A stretch of 64,000 bases of DNA from DATAES01 sp963721305 (GTDB lineage Bacteria; Actinomycetota; Acidimicrobiia; Acidimicrobiales; JACDCH01): assembly GCA_963721305.1 (NCBI GenBank), contig CAVRIR010000006.1, forward strand, positions 620,001 through 684,000, written 5' to 3'. The notes under the pieces are model-generated. The model saw only the letters and a program-made list of their open reading frames with translations, had not been told where the DNA came from and searched no databases. The number at the start of each line of letters is the position of its first letter. The stretch's first letter is position 1. The translations under genes and the position numbers were made by a program. This document shows positions 49,402 to 57,671 of this stretch, in pieces.

Positions 49402-49418
49402 TCATCCCCCGTGGGTGA
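49402..49418. promoter_or_regulatory. TCATCC-N5-GGGTGA palindrome, divergent intergenic
   Basis: One mismatch in the left arm. It lies between the divergent DUF7144 and Thr-rich protein genes. Unlike the other copies, no xAxxxT hexamer stands 22 bases from either arm, so its promoter assignment is unclear. Confidence 0.4.
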
Positions 49419-49435
49419 CGTACGGAGGTGCGCAG

Positions 49436-50317
49436 ATGACAGACGATTGGACGATGGGTCGCCTGCATCGCACGTGGTGGTTCCGAGGCGCGCTGCTTGC
49501 CGTCCTGCTCGTACTGGTGAGCTGCGGTGGCGGAGGCGGTGGCCAGGGCGAAGCCTCGAACCGCCCGACGCTGCCGACGACGACGTCCACCGCCGGCGGT
49601 GGCGGCGGCTCGCCCACGACCGACGAGGGCACGACGACCACCGACCGCACGACCAGCACGCTGCGAACCACGACGACCGAAGAGCCGACGACGGAGCAGT
49701 CGACCACGTCGACCACCGAACGGACGACCACGACGCAACGCACCACGACGACGTCGCGAGCGACGACCACGACCGAAGGGGCGCTGTCGCCGACGACGAC
49801 GCCGGAGTCCACCATCGCCCCCGCGACCACTCCCGCATCGACCACGGAGGAGGGCGACACGGGACTGTGGTGGCTGCTGCTTCTCGTGCTCGCGGTCGCC
49901 GGCCTGCTCCTCTGGCTCTTGACCCGTCCCAAGAAGCCACTCATCGACGAACGCTGGCGCGGCCAGGTCGAACAGGTCGCCACCGACGTCGATTCGGTGA
50001 ACCATCTGTTGCTGGCTGGCATCGACCCGTCTGGCGCGATCGCCAACGATCGCTGGACTGGCGTGCTCAACCGCAGTCAGGAGCTCCGCCGGATCGCGAC
50101 CAACCTCGCCGCTTCCGCGCCGACGCCACAGCTGCGCGACGCGATCGTCGCAGCGTCAGACGGTCTGCGGTCGCTCGAGCTGAGCGCGGACGCCGCCCGG
50201 CTGCACATCGTCGACGCGGCCAACACGGCGCGAGCGGACAGCGACCGCGTGGACCGTGCGGTGCTGAACGTGCGCGAGCAGGTGAACCCCGCCACCACGA
50301 CAGCGGCGAAGCCGTAG
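49436..50317 (+). CDS. Membrane protein with Thr-rich extracytoplasmic linker
   Basis: A 293-residue protein. A hydrophobic segment ending in VLVSCGGG (residues about 14-33; possible lipobox) is followed by some 100 residues of Thr/Ser/Glu-rich low complexity and a second membrane helix (about 140-160). A soluble helical domain (about 165-285) ends the protein; it has no recognised fold. If both segments cross the membrane, the Thr-rich part is a surface linker. GGAGG precedes the ATG at 49436. Unknown function; divergent from the DUF7144 gene and near a palindrome copy. Confidence 0.65.
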   Translation: MTDDWTMGRLHRTWWFRGALLAVLLVLVSCGGGGGGQGEASNRPTLPTTTSTAGGGGGSPTTDEGTTTTDRTTSTLRTTTTEEPTTEQSTTSTTERTTTTQRTTTTSRATTTTEGALSPTTTPESTIAPATTPASTTEEGDTGLWWLLLLVLAVAGLLLWLLTRPKKPLIDERWRGQVEQVATDVDSVNHLLLAGIDPSGAIANDRWTGVLNRSQELRRIATNLAASAPTPQLRDAIVAASDGLRSLELSADAARLHIVDAANTARADSDRVDRAVLNVREQVNPATTTAAKP

Positions 50318-50377
50318 ACGTGCTCGGCGCCGTTCGTCACATCTCCCGTCGCGCACAGAGAGCGGGCGACCGTCGGT

Positions 50378-50977
50378 TCAGGTAGGGGGGATCGAGCGGA
50401 GCGCTCGGCGCCACACGCCGCGATACGCCTCGAGGCCGTCGGCGGCGAGCGAGCCTTCCGGACCGGCGGCGATCGAGACCCGCTCAGGGATGCTCCCCCA
50501 CACCGGCACCGCGGCCTGCGTCCACGTCGCCACCGCTTCTTGGTAGTCGACCGTGTAGGTGCGGGCCGAGCAGATCACGAGCCCGAGCGGCACGTTGATC
50601 GGGACCATGCCCACGACAGCCTCGACCCGCGCCGTCTCGACGCCCCCGACGCGGGTGGGCACGACGACGACGTCGGCCATGTCGATGGCCTTGGCCAGCA
50701 GCCGCTCGTTGCCGGGTGGCGTGTCGACCACCGCGATCCCCTCGCCGTCGACGCCGGCCAGTGCCCTGGCCAGCAGTCGATCCGTCGGGGCCTCGACCGG
50801 GGTGACCTCGCCGAGCTGCCCATCCACGGCGGCCTCGATCCAGTCAGCGCTGCTGGCCTGCGGGTCAGCGTCGATCAGCCTCGTCGGGCGCCGGCTCGCC
50901 GCCGCCAGAGCCGAGAGATACACCGCGGTGGTCGTCTTGCCGACCCCGCCTTTGAGCGCTGCCACGACGACGATCAT
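50378..50977 (-). CDS. ParA family ATPase (orphan)
   Basis: A 199-residue P-loop ATPase of the ParA/MinD group. The deviant Walker A is KGGVGKTT at residues 9-16, the Walker A' is LIDADPQASSADW and Walker B is GIAVVDTPPGNE. It lacks the N-terminal HTH of plasmid ParA and has no ParB neighbour, so it resembles stand-alone chromosomal ParA-like proteins that position cell structures or other cargo. It is downstream of the F420-type oxidoreductase gene on the same strand (18-bp gap). Confidence 0.87.
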   Translation of the reverse strand: MIVVVAALKGGVGKTTTAVYLSALAAASRRPTRLIDADPQASSADWIEAAVDGQLGEVTPVEAPTDRLLARALAGVDGEGIAVVDTPPGNERLLAKAIDMADVVVVPTRVGGVETARVEAVVGMVPINVPLGLVICSARTYTVDYQEAVATWTQAAVPVWGSIPERVSIAAGPEGSLAADGLEAYRGVWRRALRSIPPT

Positions 50978-50995
50978 CGTGTGAACGTAGCCCGG

Positions 50996-51484
50996 TCAGG
51001 TCGGAGCCCCCGCGGGGACCTCCTCGACCAGGAAGGCGGGATGGTCCGGCGCGATGGCCAGCAGCTGCTCGTCCGACGACTTGGCATCGACGCCGCCGAA
51101 GAACACGCCGACCTCCATCTTCCAACGCTTCAGGTACGCCCGCAGGACCTCGATCTTCTCGTCGTCACGCAGCTCGGTCGCGCTGAACGGCTCGATCCGG
51201 CGTCCGACCTGCAACTCGCCCGTGCCCGAGGCGCGGAGGTTCTTCACCCACTGCGTGTGGCCCCGAGGCGCGACGAGATACCGCTTGTCGTCGTACGACA
51301 ACAGGTTCACCGGCGTCGTCCGCCACTCACCCGACTTGCGACCGCGGACTCGCAGCTCGCGCGAGCCCCACACGCTGATGCCGCGCCGCGTGCAGAACGC
51401 GATGAAGCGGTTGAACACGTTGCGGGTGAACCAGCCAGGCTCTTTGTAGTGGGGTGCTCCGTTGGCAGTCATCGCGGTCATCAT
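50996..51484 (-). CDS. Deazaflavin (F420)-dependent nitroreductase family protein
   Basis: A 162-residue split-barrel protein of the Ddn/F420-dependent quinone reductase family. Characteristic segments are RVRGRKSGEWRTTPVNLLSYDDKRYLVAPRG, quoted here only as RKSGEWRTTPVNLL and YLVAPRGHTQWVKNLRA, which bind the deazaflavin. Actinobacterial homologues use reduced F420 to reduce quinones or nitro compounds. Its presence implies that the host makes F420. Several nearby in-frame ATG codons make the exact start uncertain by up to five residues. It is co-oriented with the ParA gene. Confidence 0.85.
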   Translation of the reverse strand: MMTAMTANGAPHYKEPGWFTRNVFNRFIAFCTRRGISVWGSRELRVRGRKSGEWRTTPVNLLSYDDKRYLVAPRGHTQWVKNLRASGTGELQVGRRIEPFSATELRDDEKIEVLRAYLKRWKMEVGVFFGGVDAKSSDEQLLAIAPDHPAFLVEEVPAGAPT

Positions 51485-51560
51485 GCCTCGCCTTGGCCTG
51501 TCGAGGGCCAGGAGGATGGAAGGCTGTGATCGTCACCCCGAGCCGCATCGACATCATCGA

Positions 51561-52790
51561 GTGAACCGCGTTCGCTCGGCTGCGACGCTCCTGCTCGTCG
51601 CGGTCGCCATCGGAGTCGTCGACGCGATCGTGTTCGTCGTGTTCGAAGCCGCGGTCGACGACGGCTCCGACTGGCTGTGGAACGACTTCGCCGGCACGGA
51701 TGACACGCGCTGGCGCGTCGTGCCGCTGGCGATCGTTCTGAGCATCGCGTTCTCCGCACTCGTACGACTCTTCCGCCAGCCTCGCTTCATCGCACCGCGC
51801 ACCGATCTCGCCCCCTCCGGCAGCGAGGAGGTGGGCCCGACGTCACTGCCCACGATCGGAGTGATCTTCGTCGTCGGTGTCGCGAGCCTTCTCGCCGGCG
51901 CGTCGCTCGGACCGGAGGCATCGCTGATGGCGCTCTCCGCGGCGGTCGGCGCGTGGGCTGCTGGACGCATGAAAACCGGTGGTGACGCGCAGGTCTTCGT
52001 GCTCGGGAGTGTCGGCGCATTGCTCGTCGCGTTCGTCGGTTCTCTTGTCCCACTCGTGGTGCCCGTCCTGCTTCTCGCGAGGCAGCGGCAGCTCTCCGTG
52101 CGTGCCGCAATCATCACCACCACCGCGGGTCTGGCCGCCTACGGCGGACTGTTCGTGCTTCGCGGCGGCACCGCTGACGGCTACGGCACGATCCCCGAAG
52201 CCAGCACTCACTACGGCATCCATGATTTCGTCGCCGCCGTCGTGCTCGGCGTCATCGCGGTCTTCGTCGCGCACGGCTTCAAGCGGTGCGTCGCACTGTT
52301 CGCGGGGATCACCAAGCGGGTCGACGAACAGGTGTCGTGGCCGATCTCCGCCATGGTGTACGGCGCGGTGCTCGGCTCGATCTACCTCGTCGGCGGCGAG
52401 ACGATCGAGTTCTCGGGCAGCAACGGAACGGTGACGCTCCTCGAACGATCGGCGACCTACAGCGCGGCAGCACTCGGTGGCATCGCGCTGGCGAAGGTCC
52501 TCGCGACCGCTTGGTCGCTGTCGTCCGGCTACCGCGGCGGCGTCGTGTTCCCGTCCATCTTCACGGCTGTCGCGACCGGGCTCTTCGTCAGTCGCGTCGC
52601 GAGCCACCTGGGCGGCCCCGGCGTCGAGGTCGGTGTCGTCGCCGGGATGCTCACCGCGCTCACGGGTGCGCCGTTCGCACTCGTTTTCCTGCTGGCGCTG
52701 CTTCCGGCTGCGCTCGTCCTACTCGCCGCCGCCGGTGTGGTTGCGGCGGCAATCACCGAACGCCTCCTGACGCGGCCGGCCGAGTCCTGA
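51561..52790 (+). CDS. ClC-type chloride channel/transporter-like protein
   Basis: A 409-residue membrane protein with about ten helices. Family motifs are GASLGPEASLMALSAAVGAW (the GxxGPE block of helix F) and SSGYRGGVVFPSIFTAVATG (the GxFxP-like block). The gating-glutamate region is only partly conserved, as in many actinobacterial ClC-like proteins, so transport activity is uncertain. The GTG at 51561 precedes the first helix; an open frame of about 30 codons upstream has no hydrophobic character. Function is inferred from the fold only. Confidence 0.8.
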   Translation: MNRVRSAATLLLVAVAIGVVDAIVFVVFEAAVDDGSDWLWNDFAGTDDTRWRVVPLAIVLSIAFSALVRLFRQPRFIAPRTDLAPSGSEEVGPTSLPTIGVIFVVGVASLLAGASLGPEASLMALSAAVGAWAAGRMKTGGDAQVFVLGSVGALLVAFVGSLVPLVVPVLLLARQRQLSVRAAIITTTAGLAAYGGLFVLRGGTADGYGTIPEASTHYGIHDFVAAVVLGVIAVFVAHGFKRCVALFAGITKRVDEQVSWPISAMVYGAVLGSIYLVGGETIEFSGSNGTVTLLERSATYSAAALGGIALAKVLATAWSLSSGYRGGVVFPSIFTAVATGLFVSRVASHLGGPGVEVGVVAGMLTALTGAPFALVFLLALLPAALVLLAAAGVVAAAITERLLTRPAES

Positions 52791-52822
52791 GCCGCTTCGC
52801 CGGGTGGGGCAGGCTGGAGGTC

Positions 52823-53587
52823 GTGGAAGAAGGTCAGGCATCGACCACCGCGCAGCGCGTCGCGGCGCAGCGGTTGACCTTCGATCGGGTACCTGTGGAC
52901 TACGGCGATGCCGACTCGGATGAACGACTCGCCCGCGACGTGGCCGGATCCGTGGACAGCAGCCCCGGACGGATGACTCGTTACCTGGCCACGCGCACGG
53001 CGTTCTTCGACCGAGTCGTCGTGCGGTCGATCGACGGTGGCCTGACGCAGGTCGTCGTGGCGGCTGCCGGCTATGACGGGCGCGCGCTTCGCTACGCGAA
53101 ACCCGGTGTCACGTGGTTCGAGGTCGATCATCCCGACACGCAACGCGACAAGCGCGAGCGGCTCGCACGCCTCGGCATCGATACGAGCCACATCGCTTTC
53201 GTGCCCGCTGACTTCAACCATGACGACGTGACCGCGCGACTGCGCGCCGCGGGACACGACCGCGACCGTCCCTCTGTGCTGCTGTGTGAAGGGGTCGCGG
53301 TCTACCTCGAACGCGATGTGCTCGAGTCCTTGCTGCGCTCGTTGCGCGCCGCGGCGGCACCCGGCAGCCGATTGGCGATCAGCCTGTCCGTCGACACCGG
53401 CTCGTCCGAGCTCGCCGAGCGTCGGGCGGCGTTTGCCACCGCCGTCGCCGCGATGGGCGAGCCCGCTCGTACGGTCCTCACCGCCGACGAGGCGGCCGAG
53501 CTGTTCGAAGCGACCGGTTGGTTGGAGATCCCGACGGCGAACCCGCGCGCTCGCTTTGCCGGGCTCGTGCTGGTCCAACCGGTATGA
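52823..53587 (+). CDS. Class I SAM-dependent methyltransferase, LCMT/TIGR00027 type
   Basis: A 254-residue methyltransferase of the leucine-carboxyl-methyltransferase-like family widespread in actinobacteria. Motif I appears as VVVAAAGYDGRALRY rather than the usual GxGxG; motif II is TWFEVDHPDTQRDKRERL, and the later block is VLLCEGVAVYLERDVLESLL. These enzymes often methylate hydroxyl groups of polyketides or proteins; the substrate here is unknown. It overlaps the DUF5990 gene (ATGA at 53584). The ribosome-binding site GGAGG is only two bases from the GTG, so the start is uncertain. Confidence 0.83.
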   Translation: MEEGQASTTAQRVAAQRLTFDRVPVDYGDADSDERLARDVAGSVDSSPGRMTRYLATRTAFFDRVVVRSIDGGLTQVVVAAAGYDGRALRYAKPGVTWFEVDHPDTQRDKRERLARLGIDTSHIAFVPADFNHDDVTARLRAAGHDRDRPSVLLCEGVAVYLERDVLESLLRSLRAAAAPGSRLAISLSVDTGSSELAERRAAFATAVAAMGEPARTVLTADEAAELFEATGWLEIPTANPRARFAGLVLVQPV

Positions 53588-54060
53588 CCGGCCGAACTGC
53601 CGCGAACCGTCACGCCGTCCGCCTCACGATCCGGGGACACAACCTGCCCGGGCGCGAGTGGGGTTGCGAGAACGAGTGGCACCACAACATCCACGTCGGC
53701 GTGCAGGAGCGCCGCGACCCCGTCGGACTCGTCTCCGGTGACGCGCCGTCTGCCGCGTGGGACGTCGACATCGATCTCGTGACGAGGGACGACGGCCAAC
53801 TCGATTTCCGCGGCCCCGCGGTGCAGGGCAAGCGCGGCGCACGCTTCGTGTACCTGACGTGGGGAGACGTCGGCGACGACGGATCGTTCTCGATGTTCCG
53901 TCGAGCCAAGTTGCTGCTCGACGACGAGATGACCCGGCTCCTCAGCACCGCACAACGCGCCGACAAGGCAGTCGTCGCGGCCGTCGACCTGACCGGCGAC
54001 CGGGGCGGCCCGCGGTGCGCCCGGCTGAAACCGCCGGCGCTGACGCTCGCCGTCGAGTGA
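53584..54060 (+). CDS. DUF5990 family protein
   Basis: A 158-residue soluble protein of the DUF5990 family. The N-terminus RLTIRGHNLPGREWG, the middle HVGVQERRDPVGLVSGDAP and the block DFRGPAVQGKRGARFVYL, then SMFRRAKLLLD, are the family signature. The function is unknown. It overlaps the methyltransferase stop by ATGA, so the two are probably coupled. It ends 50 bp before the ClpN-RHH gene. Confidence 0.8.
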   Translation: MTGRTAANRHAVRLTIRGHNLPGREWGCENEWHHNIHVGVQERRDPVGLVSGDAPSAAWDVDIDLVTRDDGQLDFRGPAVQGKRGARFVYLTWGDVGDDGSFSMFRRAKLLLDDEMTRLLSTAQRADKAVVAAVDLTGDRGGPRCARLKPPALTLAVE

Positions 54061-54075
54061 TCGTCGGAATCGGGG

Positions 54076-54109
54076 TTGACTCGACGCGAGTATAACCCCA
54101 ATATAACCC
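54076..54109 (+). promoter_or_regulatory. Promoter with direct repeats TATAACCC (likely RHH operator)
   Basis: TTGACT (54076-54081) with a 17-bp spacer to CAATAT (54099-54104) gives a promoter six bases before the ATG. Two direct repeats TATAACCC at 54091-54098 and 54102-54109 are 11 bp apart, one helical turn, and overlap the -10. They are AT-rich in a GC-rich genome and suit an operator for the ribbon-helix-helix domain encoded next. Confidence 0.55.
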
Positions 54110-54110
54110 T

Positions 54111-54827
54111 ATGCCGAAGATCAACGTCTACCTGCCCGACGAGCTCGCGGCTGCGGTCAAGGAAGCGCAGGTTCCCGTGTCCGCGGTCTGCCAGGCGGCA
54201 CTGCAGCGCGCCGTCCGCGATGTGGCCGCGGCCCGATCGTCGGACGAGGCGCCGCACGACGACGAAGAGCCGAGGTTCGGCCTGTTCAGCCGCTTCACGC
54301 CGCGAGCAAGGCACGCGGTGAAGCTCGGCGAAGAGGCGGCTCGGGCGTTCCCCCACGACTACGTCGGGTCAGAGCACCTGCTGCTCGGCCTCATCGACGA
54401 GGGCGGCAACCTCGCGCTCGCCGTTCTCGAGTCACTCGAGATCGAGCCGACCGACGTTCGCGCCGAGCTGCTCGCGTCGATGGGCCCGGCGACCGACGCA
54501 CTGAGCGGACACATCCCCTTCACGCGGATGGCGAAGCACGTCCTCGAGCTGGCGCTCAAGGAGGCGCTGACGCTCGGACACAACTACATCGGGTGCGAGC
54601 ACCTCCTCCTCGGGCTCGTCGGCGCCGAGAAAGGTTTGGCGAGCCAGGTGCTCAGACGCATGGGTGTCGAGCTGCGCACCACCCGCGGCGCCGTGACCAC
54701 GACGCTGGCGAGCCTTGCTCAGGGTCGCCCGGCGGCCGCCGCACAGCCGAAGCCGGTGAACGACCCCGAGCTGATCGCGGAGATCCTGCGCCGTGTCATC
54801 GCCATCGAGGAGCGCCTGCCGGAGTGA
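54111..54827 (+). CDS. Ribbon-helix-helix protein fused to Clp N-terminal domain
   Basis: A 238-residue two-part protein. Residues 1-40 (MPKINVYLPDELAAAVKEA, then VSAVCQAALQRAV) form a ribbon-helix-helix DNA-binding domain. Residues 60-200 are two Clp N-domain repeats (FTPRARHAVKLGEEAARAF, GSEHLLLGLIDEGGNLA and FTRMAKHVLELALKEA, CEHLLLGLVGAEKGLASQVL). No ATPase modules follow, so it is not a Clp chaperone. Such proteins could bind substrates of a ClpC/protease system or sense peptides and autoregulate through the direct repeats before its start. The role is inference. Confidence 0.82.
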   Translation: MPKINVYLPDELAAAVKEAQVPVSAVCQAALQRAVRDVAAARSSDEAPHDDEEPRFGLFSRFTPRARHAVKLGEEAARAFPHDYVGSEHLLLGLIDEGGNLALAVLESLEIEPTDVRAELLASMGPATDALSGHIPFTRMAKHVLELALKEALTLGHNYIGCEHLLLGLVGAEKGLASQVLRRMGVELRTTRGAVTTTLASLAQGRPAAAAQPKPVNDPELIAEILRRVIAIEERLPE

Positions 54828-54874
54828 CGACGACCGCGTCATGACGGGCTGACACCACCTGACAGACTGCGCGC

Positions 54875-55794
54875 GTGGGCTCGACGTCGCTCTTGGGACT
54901 CCACGATGTGACGAAGCGATACGGGGCGGTCACCGCGCTGAACGCCATGACCGCAGACGTGCCGCGCGGCCTTGTCGGCGTCGTCGGCGCCAACGGTGCA
55001 GGGAAAACGACGCTGTTCCGGGTCCTCCTCGGACTCGCCCGCCCCACCTCCGGGTCCGTCGATGTCGTCGGCGTGTCCGTCGCCGCCGATCCCATCGGCG
55101 TGCGGTCTCGACTCGGTTACATGCCCGAACACGACTGCCTGCCGTTGGACCAGACCGCGGCAGACGTCGTCGCGACGTTCGGCGAGATCGGCGGACTTCC
55201 GGCGCGCGCCGCCCGCCAGCGAGCATCGGACGTGCTCGATCTCGTCGGACTCGACGAGGCCAGGTTCCGGCCGATCGGCGGCTTCTCCACCGGCATGCGG
55301 CAGCGAGCGAAGCTCGCGCAAGCGTTGGTCGGTGATCCCGAGCTCGTGCTGCTCGACGAGCCGACCGCAGGGCTCGATCCCGGCGGCCGCGAGGACATGC
55401 TGAGGATGGTCGAGCGACTGGGGACGTTCGGCATCTCCGTGCTCATGGCGACGCACCTGCTCGACGACGTCCAGCAGGTCTGCGATCACGTGCTCATGAT
55501 CGATGCCGGCCAACTCGTGGTGTCCGGTCCGACCGACTCGCTGCTCGAGCGGACCGGCAGGGTGACGATCGACGTCGGCGGACACGACGCGGCGCAGGTG
55601 CTCGCGAAGGAGCTGACGTCGCTCGGGCTACGCGCCGAGGTCGTCGATGCTGCAGTCGAGATGGAAGTCGACGGAGACGACGACCTCGACGCGCGCGCGA
55701 CACGGTCGCTCGACTCGGCCTGCCGTTGTACCGACTGGCGACCCGCCTGACCTCGCTCGACGAGGTGTTCCTCGAACGGGCGACGCACCGGTGA
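54875..55794 (+). CDS. ABC transporter ATP-binding protein, C-terminus frameshifted
   Basis: An ABC-2-type ATPase with Walker A GANGAGKTT (near residue 38), signature FSTGMRQRAKLAQAL, and Walker B ELVLLDEPTAGLDPGGRE. Up to about residue 272 the frame is continuous, then it breaks in CGCGCGCGCG (55690-55699). Removing one CG dinucleotide gives a smooth family ending (DARDTVARLGLPLYRL, then TSLDEVF) to the TGA at 55792-55794, which overlaps the next gene as GTGA. As it stands the protein would end at 55750 with 14 foreign residues. The core ATPase is complete, so the protein may still function. Confidence 0.85.
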
Positions 55795-56720
55795 CCACCA
55801 CCACCCCTCCCCCGCCTTCGAACGCGTCGACCGCGGCCGGCGCCGTCTACGACCGCGGCTACCGGCCCTACGAGGGTCCCCGAGGCGGTGAACGCACCGC
55901 GATCGCGGCGCTCTATCGCGCCTCGATCCGCCGCGCGCTCGGCCTACGCCGGCCGTGGCGTCAGAAGGTCGCGCCCTTCGTGCTCCTCGCCATCGTGACG
56001 GTCCCGGCGGTCGTCAACGTCGGCATCGCGTACGTGACCAGGAATCGCATCGGCGAGCGGGTGCAGTTCATCACGTACCGCGAGTACGTCGGCGTGTCGA
56101 GCGCCCTGCTCGTGTTCGTCGCACTCACCGCGCCCGACATCATCTGTCCCGATCGCCGTCAACGGGTGTTGCCACTGCTGTTCGCGCGTCCGTTGACGGG
56201 TGCCGACTACGTCATCGCGAAGGTCGGCGCGCTGTTCACGATCCTGTTCGCGTTCTCGTTCCTGCCGCAGGTCGTGCTGTTCGTCGGCCAGGCGCTCGTC
56301 AGCGACGGCGCGCTCGACTACTACACGCGCGACAACCTCGACGTGCTGTGGAAGGTCCCGATCTCGGTCGCGTTGCTCGCGCTGTTCTACGCCGTGCTCG
56401 GGCTGGCGATCGCGTCGCTCACCACCCGGCGCATCGTCGCGGGAGCCAGCTTCATCGGGCTCTTCCTCGTCTCGTCGATCACCTCGAACGTGTTGGTGGG
56501 CAACCTGGAGGACGGCGGACCCGGGTCGCCCGCGGCGCTCATCGACATCCTGTCGCTTCCGCTCTACCTGCGCGATCTCGTCTTCCTCGGCCATCCCAAC
56601 TTCGACTCCGCGCTACGCGGCGTCGACAACGCGGGCCTGTACGCGGTCGCGGCGTACATCGCAGTGGTCGTCGCCGGCGCCGCAGTCCTCTTGTACCGAT
56701 ACCGGTGGACCGAACGATGA
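55791..56720 (+). CDS. ABC transporter permease, ABC-2 type
   Basis: A 309-residue membrane protein. A proline/serine-rich head and DRGYRPYEGPRGGERTA, conserved in this permease group, precede six membrane helices, the last one at the extreme C-terminus. The GTG at 55791 overlaps the stop of the restored upstream ATPase frame (GTGA), and its own stop overlaps the next ATPase gene (ATGA). It is the membrane partner of one or both ATPases. The exported substrate is unknown; the family often exports lipids, peptides or drugs. Confidence 0.82.
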   Translation: MTTTTPPPPSNASTAAGAVYDRGYRPYEGPRGGERTAIAALYRASIRRALGLRRPWRQKVAPFVLLAIVTVPAVVNVGIAYVTRNRIGERVQFITYREYVGVSSALLVFVALTAPDIICPDRRQRVLPLLFARPLTGADYVIAKVGALFTILFAFSFLPQVVLFVGQALVSDGALDYYTRDNLDVLWKVPISVALLALFYAVLGLAIASLTTRRIVAGASFIGLFLVSSITSNVLVGNLEDGGPGSPAALIDILSLPLYLRDLVFLGHPNFDSALRGVDNAGLYAVAAYIAVVVAGAAVLLYRYRWTER

Positions 56721-57671
56721 CCGCGCCGGCAACGGTTTCCCCGCTGGACCCAGCGTTCGCGCCGAACGCGACGGTCGACGTCAGCAACGTCTCGGTGTGG
56801 TTCGGCCAGAAGGTCGCGTTGTCCGAGCTCAGTTGCTCGTTCGGTCCGGGGGTCACCGGCCTGCTCGGTCCGAACGGCGCCGGGAAGACGACGTTGATGC
56901 GGGCGATCACCGGGCTGATGCCGGTGAACCAGGGCCAGGTCCGTGTCATGAACCTCGATCCCCGTCGCGACCGCAGCGTCCACGCGCGGCTCGCGCTCGT
57001 TCCCGAAGACGAAGCCGTCCCGGGTGGCCTCACCGCTCGCCAACTCGTCCAGTACGTCGCGGACCTGCACGCGCTCGACCGATCGGTCGGCCGCCGAGCG
57101 TGCCCTCACCGAGGTCGAGCTGCTCGACGTCGCGGATCGTCGCGTCGAAGGCTTCAGCAAGGGCATGCGGCAGCGCACGAAAGTGGCGGCTGCCCTCGTG
57201 GTCGATCCTCAGGTGCTCGTGCTCGACGAGCCGCTGAACGGCGCCGATCCGGTGCAGCGGGCCCATCTCATCGCGCTGTTCCGGCGCTTGGGATCCGAGG
57301 GGCGAACGGTCATCGTCAGCTCGCACGTGTTGAACGAGGTCGAGCGACTCGCCGACCGCGTGATCGTGTTGATCCACGGGCGTCTCGCCGCTGCCGGCGG
57401 GCAACGTGCCATTCGGGACGCGATGGACGACCGACCCCGTCACGTGCTCGTGCGCGCATCCGACGCTCGGCGGCTCGCGGCCGGTCTCGTCGGTCTCGCC
57501 GCGGTCGCCGGGGTCACGTTGAACGGCGACGACGTGGTCGTGTCCACCAAGCGGGCCGGCGAGCTCGCGCTCGCGTTGCCATCCGTGGCCCGTGACCTCT
57601 CGGTAGGGCTTCGTGAGGTTCGCCCGCTCGACGACTCACTCGAGAGTCTGTTCCGGGAGCTGGTCCGATGA
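56717..57671 (+). pseudogene. ABC transporter ATP-binding protein, frameshifted
   Basis: The second ATPase of the operon. The first frame has Walker A GPNGAGKTTLMRA and runs to VADLHALDRSV. After 57085-57100 the rest continues in another frame: AERALTEVELLDV, signature FSKGMRQRTKVAAAL, Walker B VLVLDEPLNGADPVQRAHL, then HVLNEVERLADRV. One extra base, or a missing GC, in GGCCGCCGAG explains the shift. It overlaps both neighbouring genes by ATGA, so selection on the operon seems intact. Two broken ATPase genes in one operon argue either for decay or for sequence error. Confidence 0.8.

Noticed and set aside
51533..51538. Single TCACCC half-site before the ClC-like gene as another palindrome member
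   Set aside because: The partner arm is absent and no xAxxxT hexamer lies at the conserved distance.
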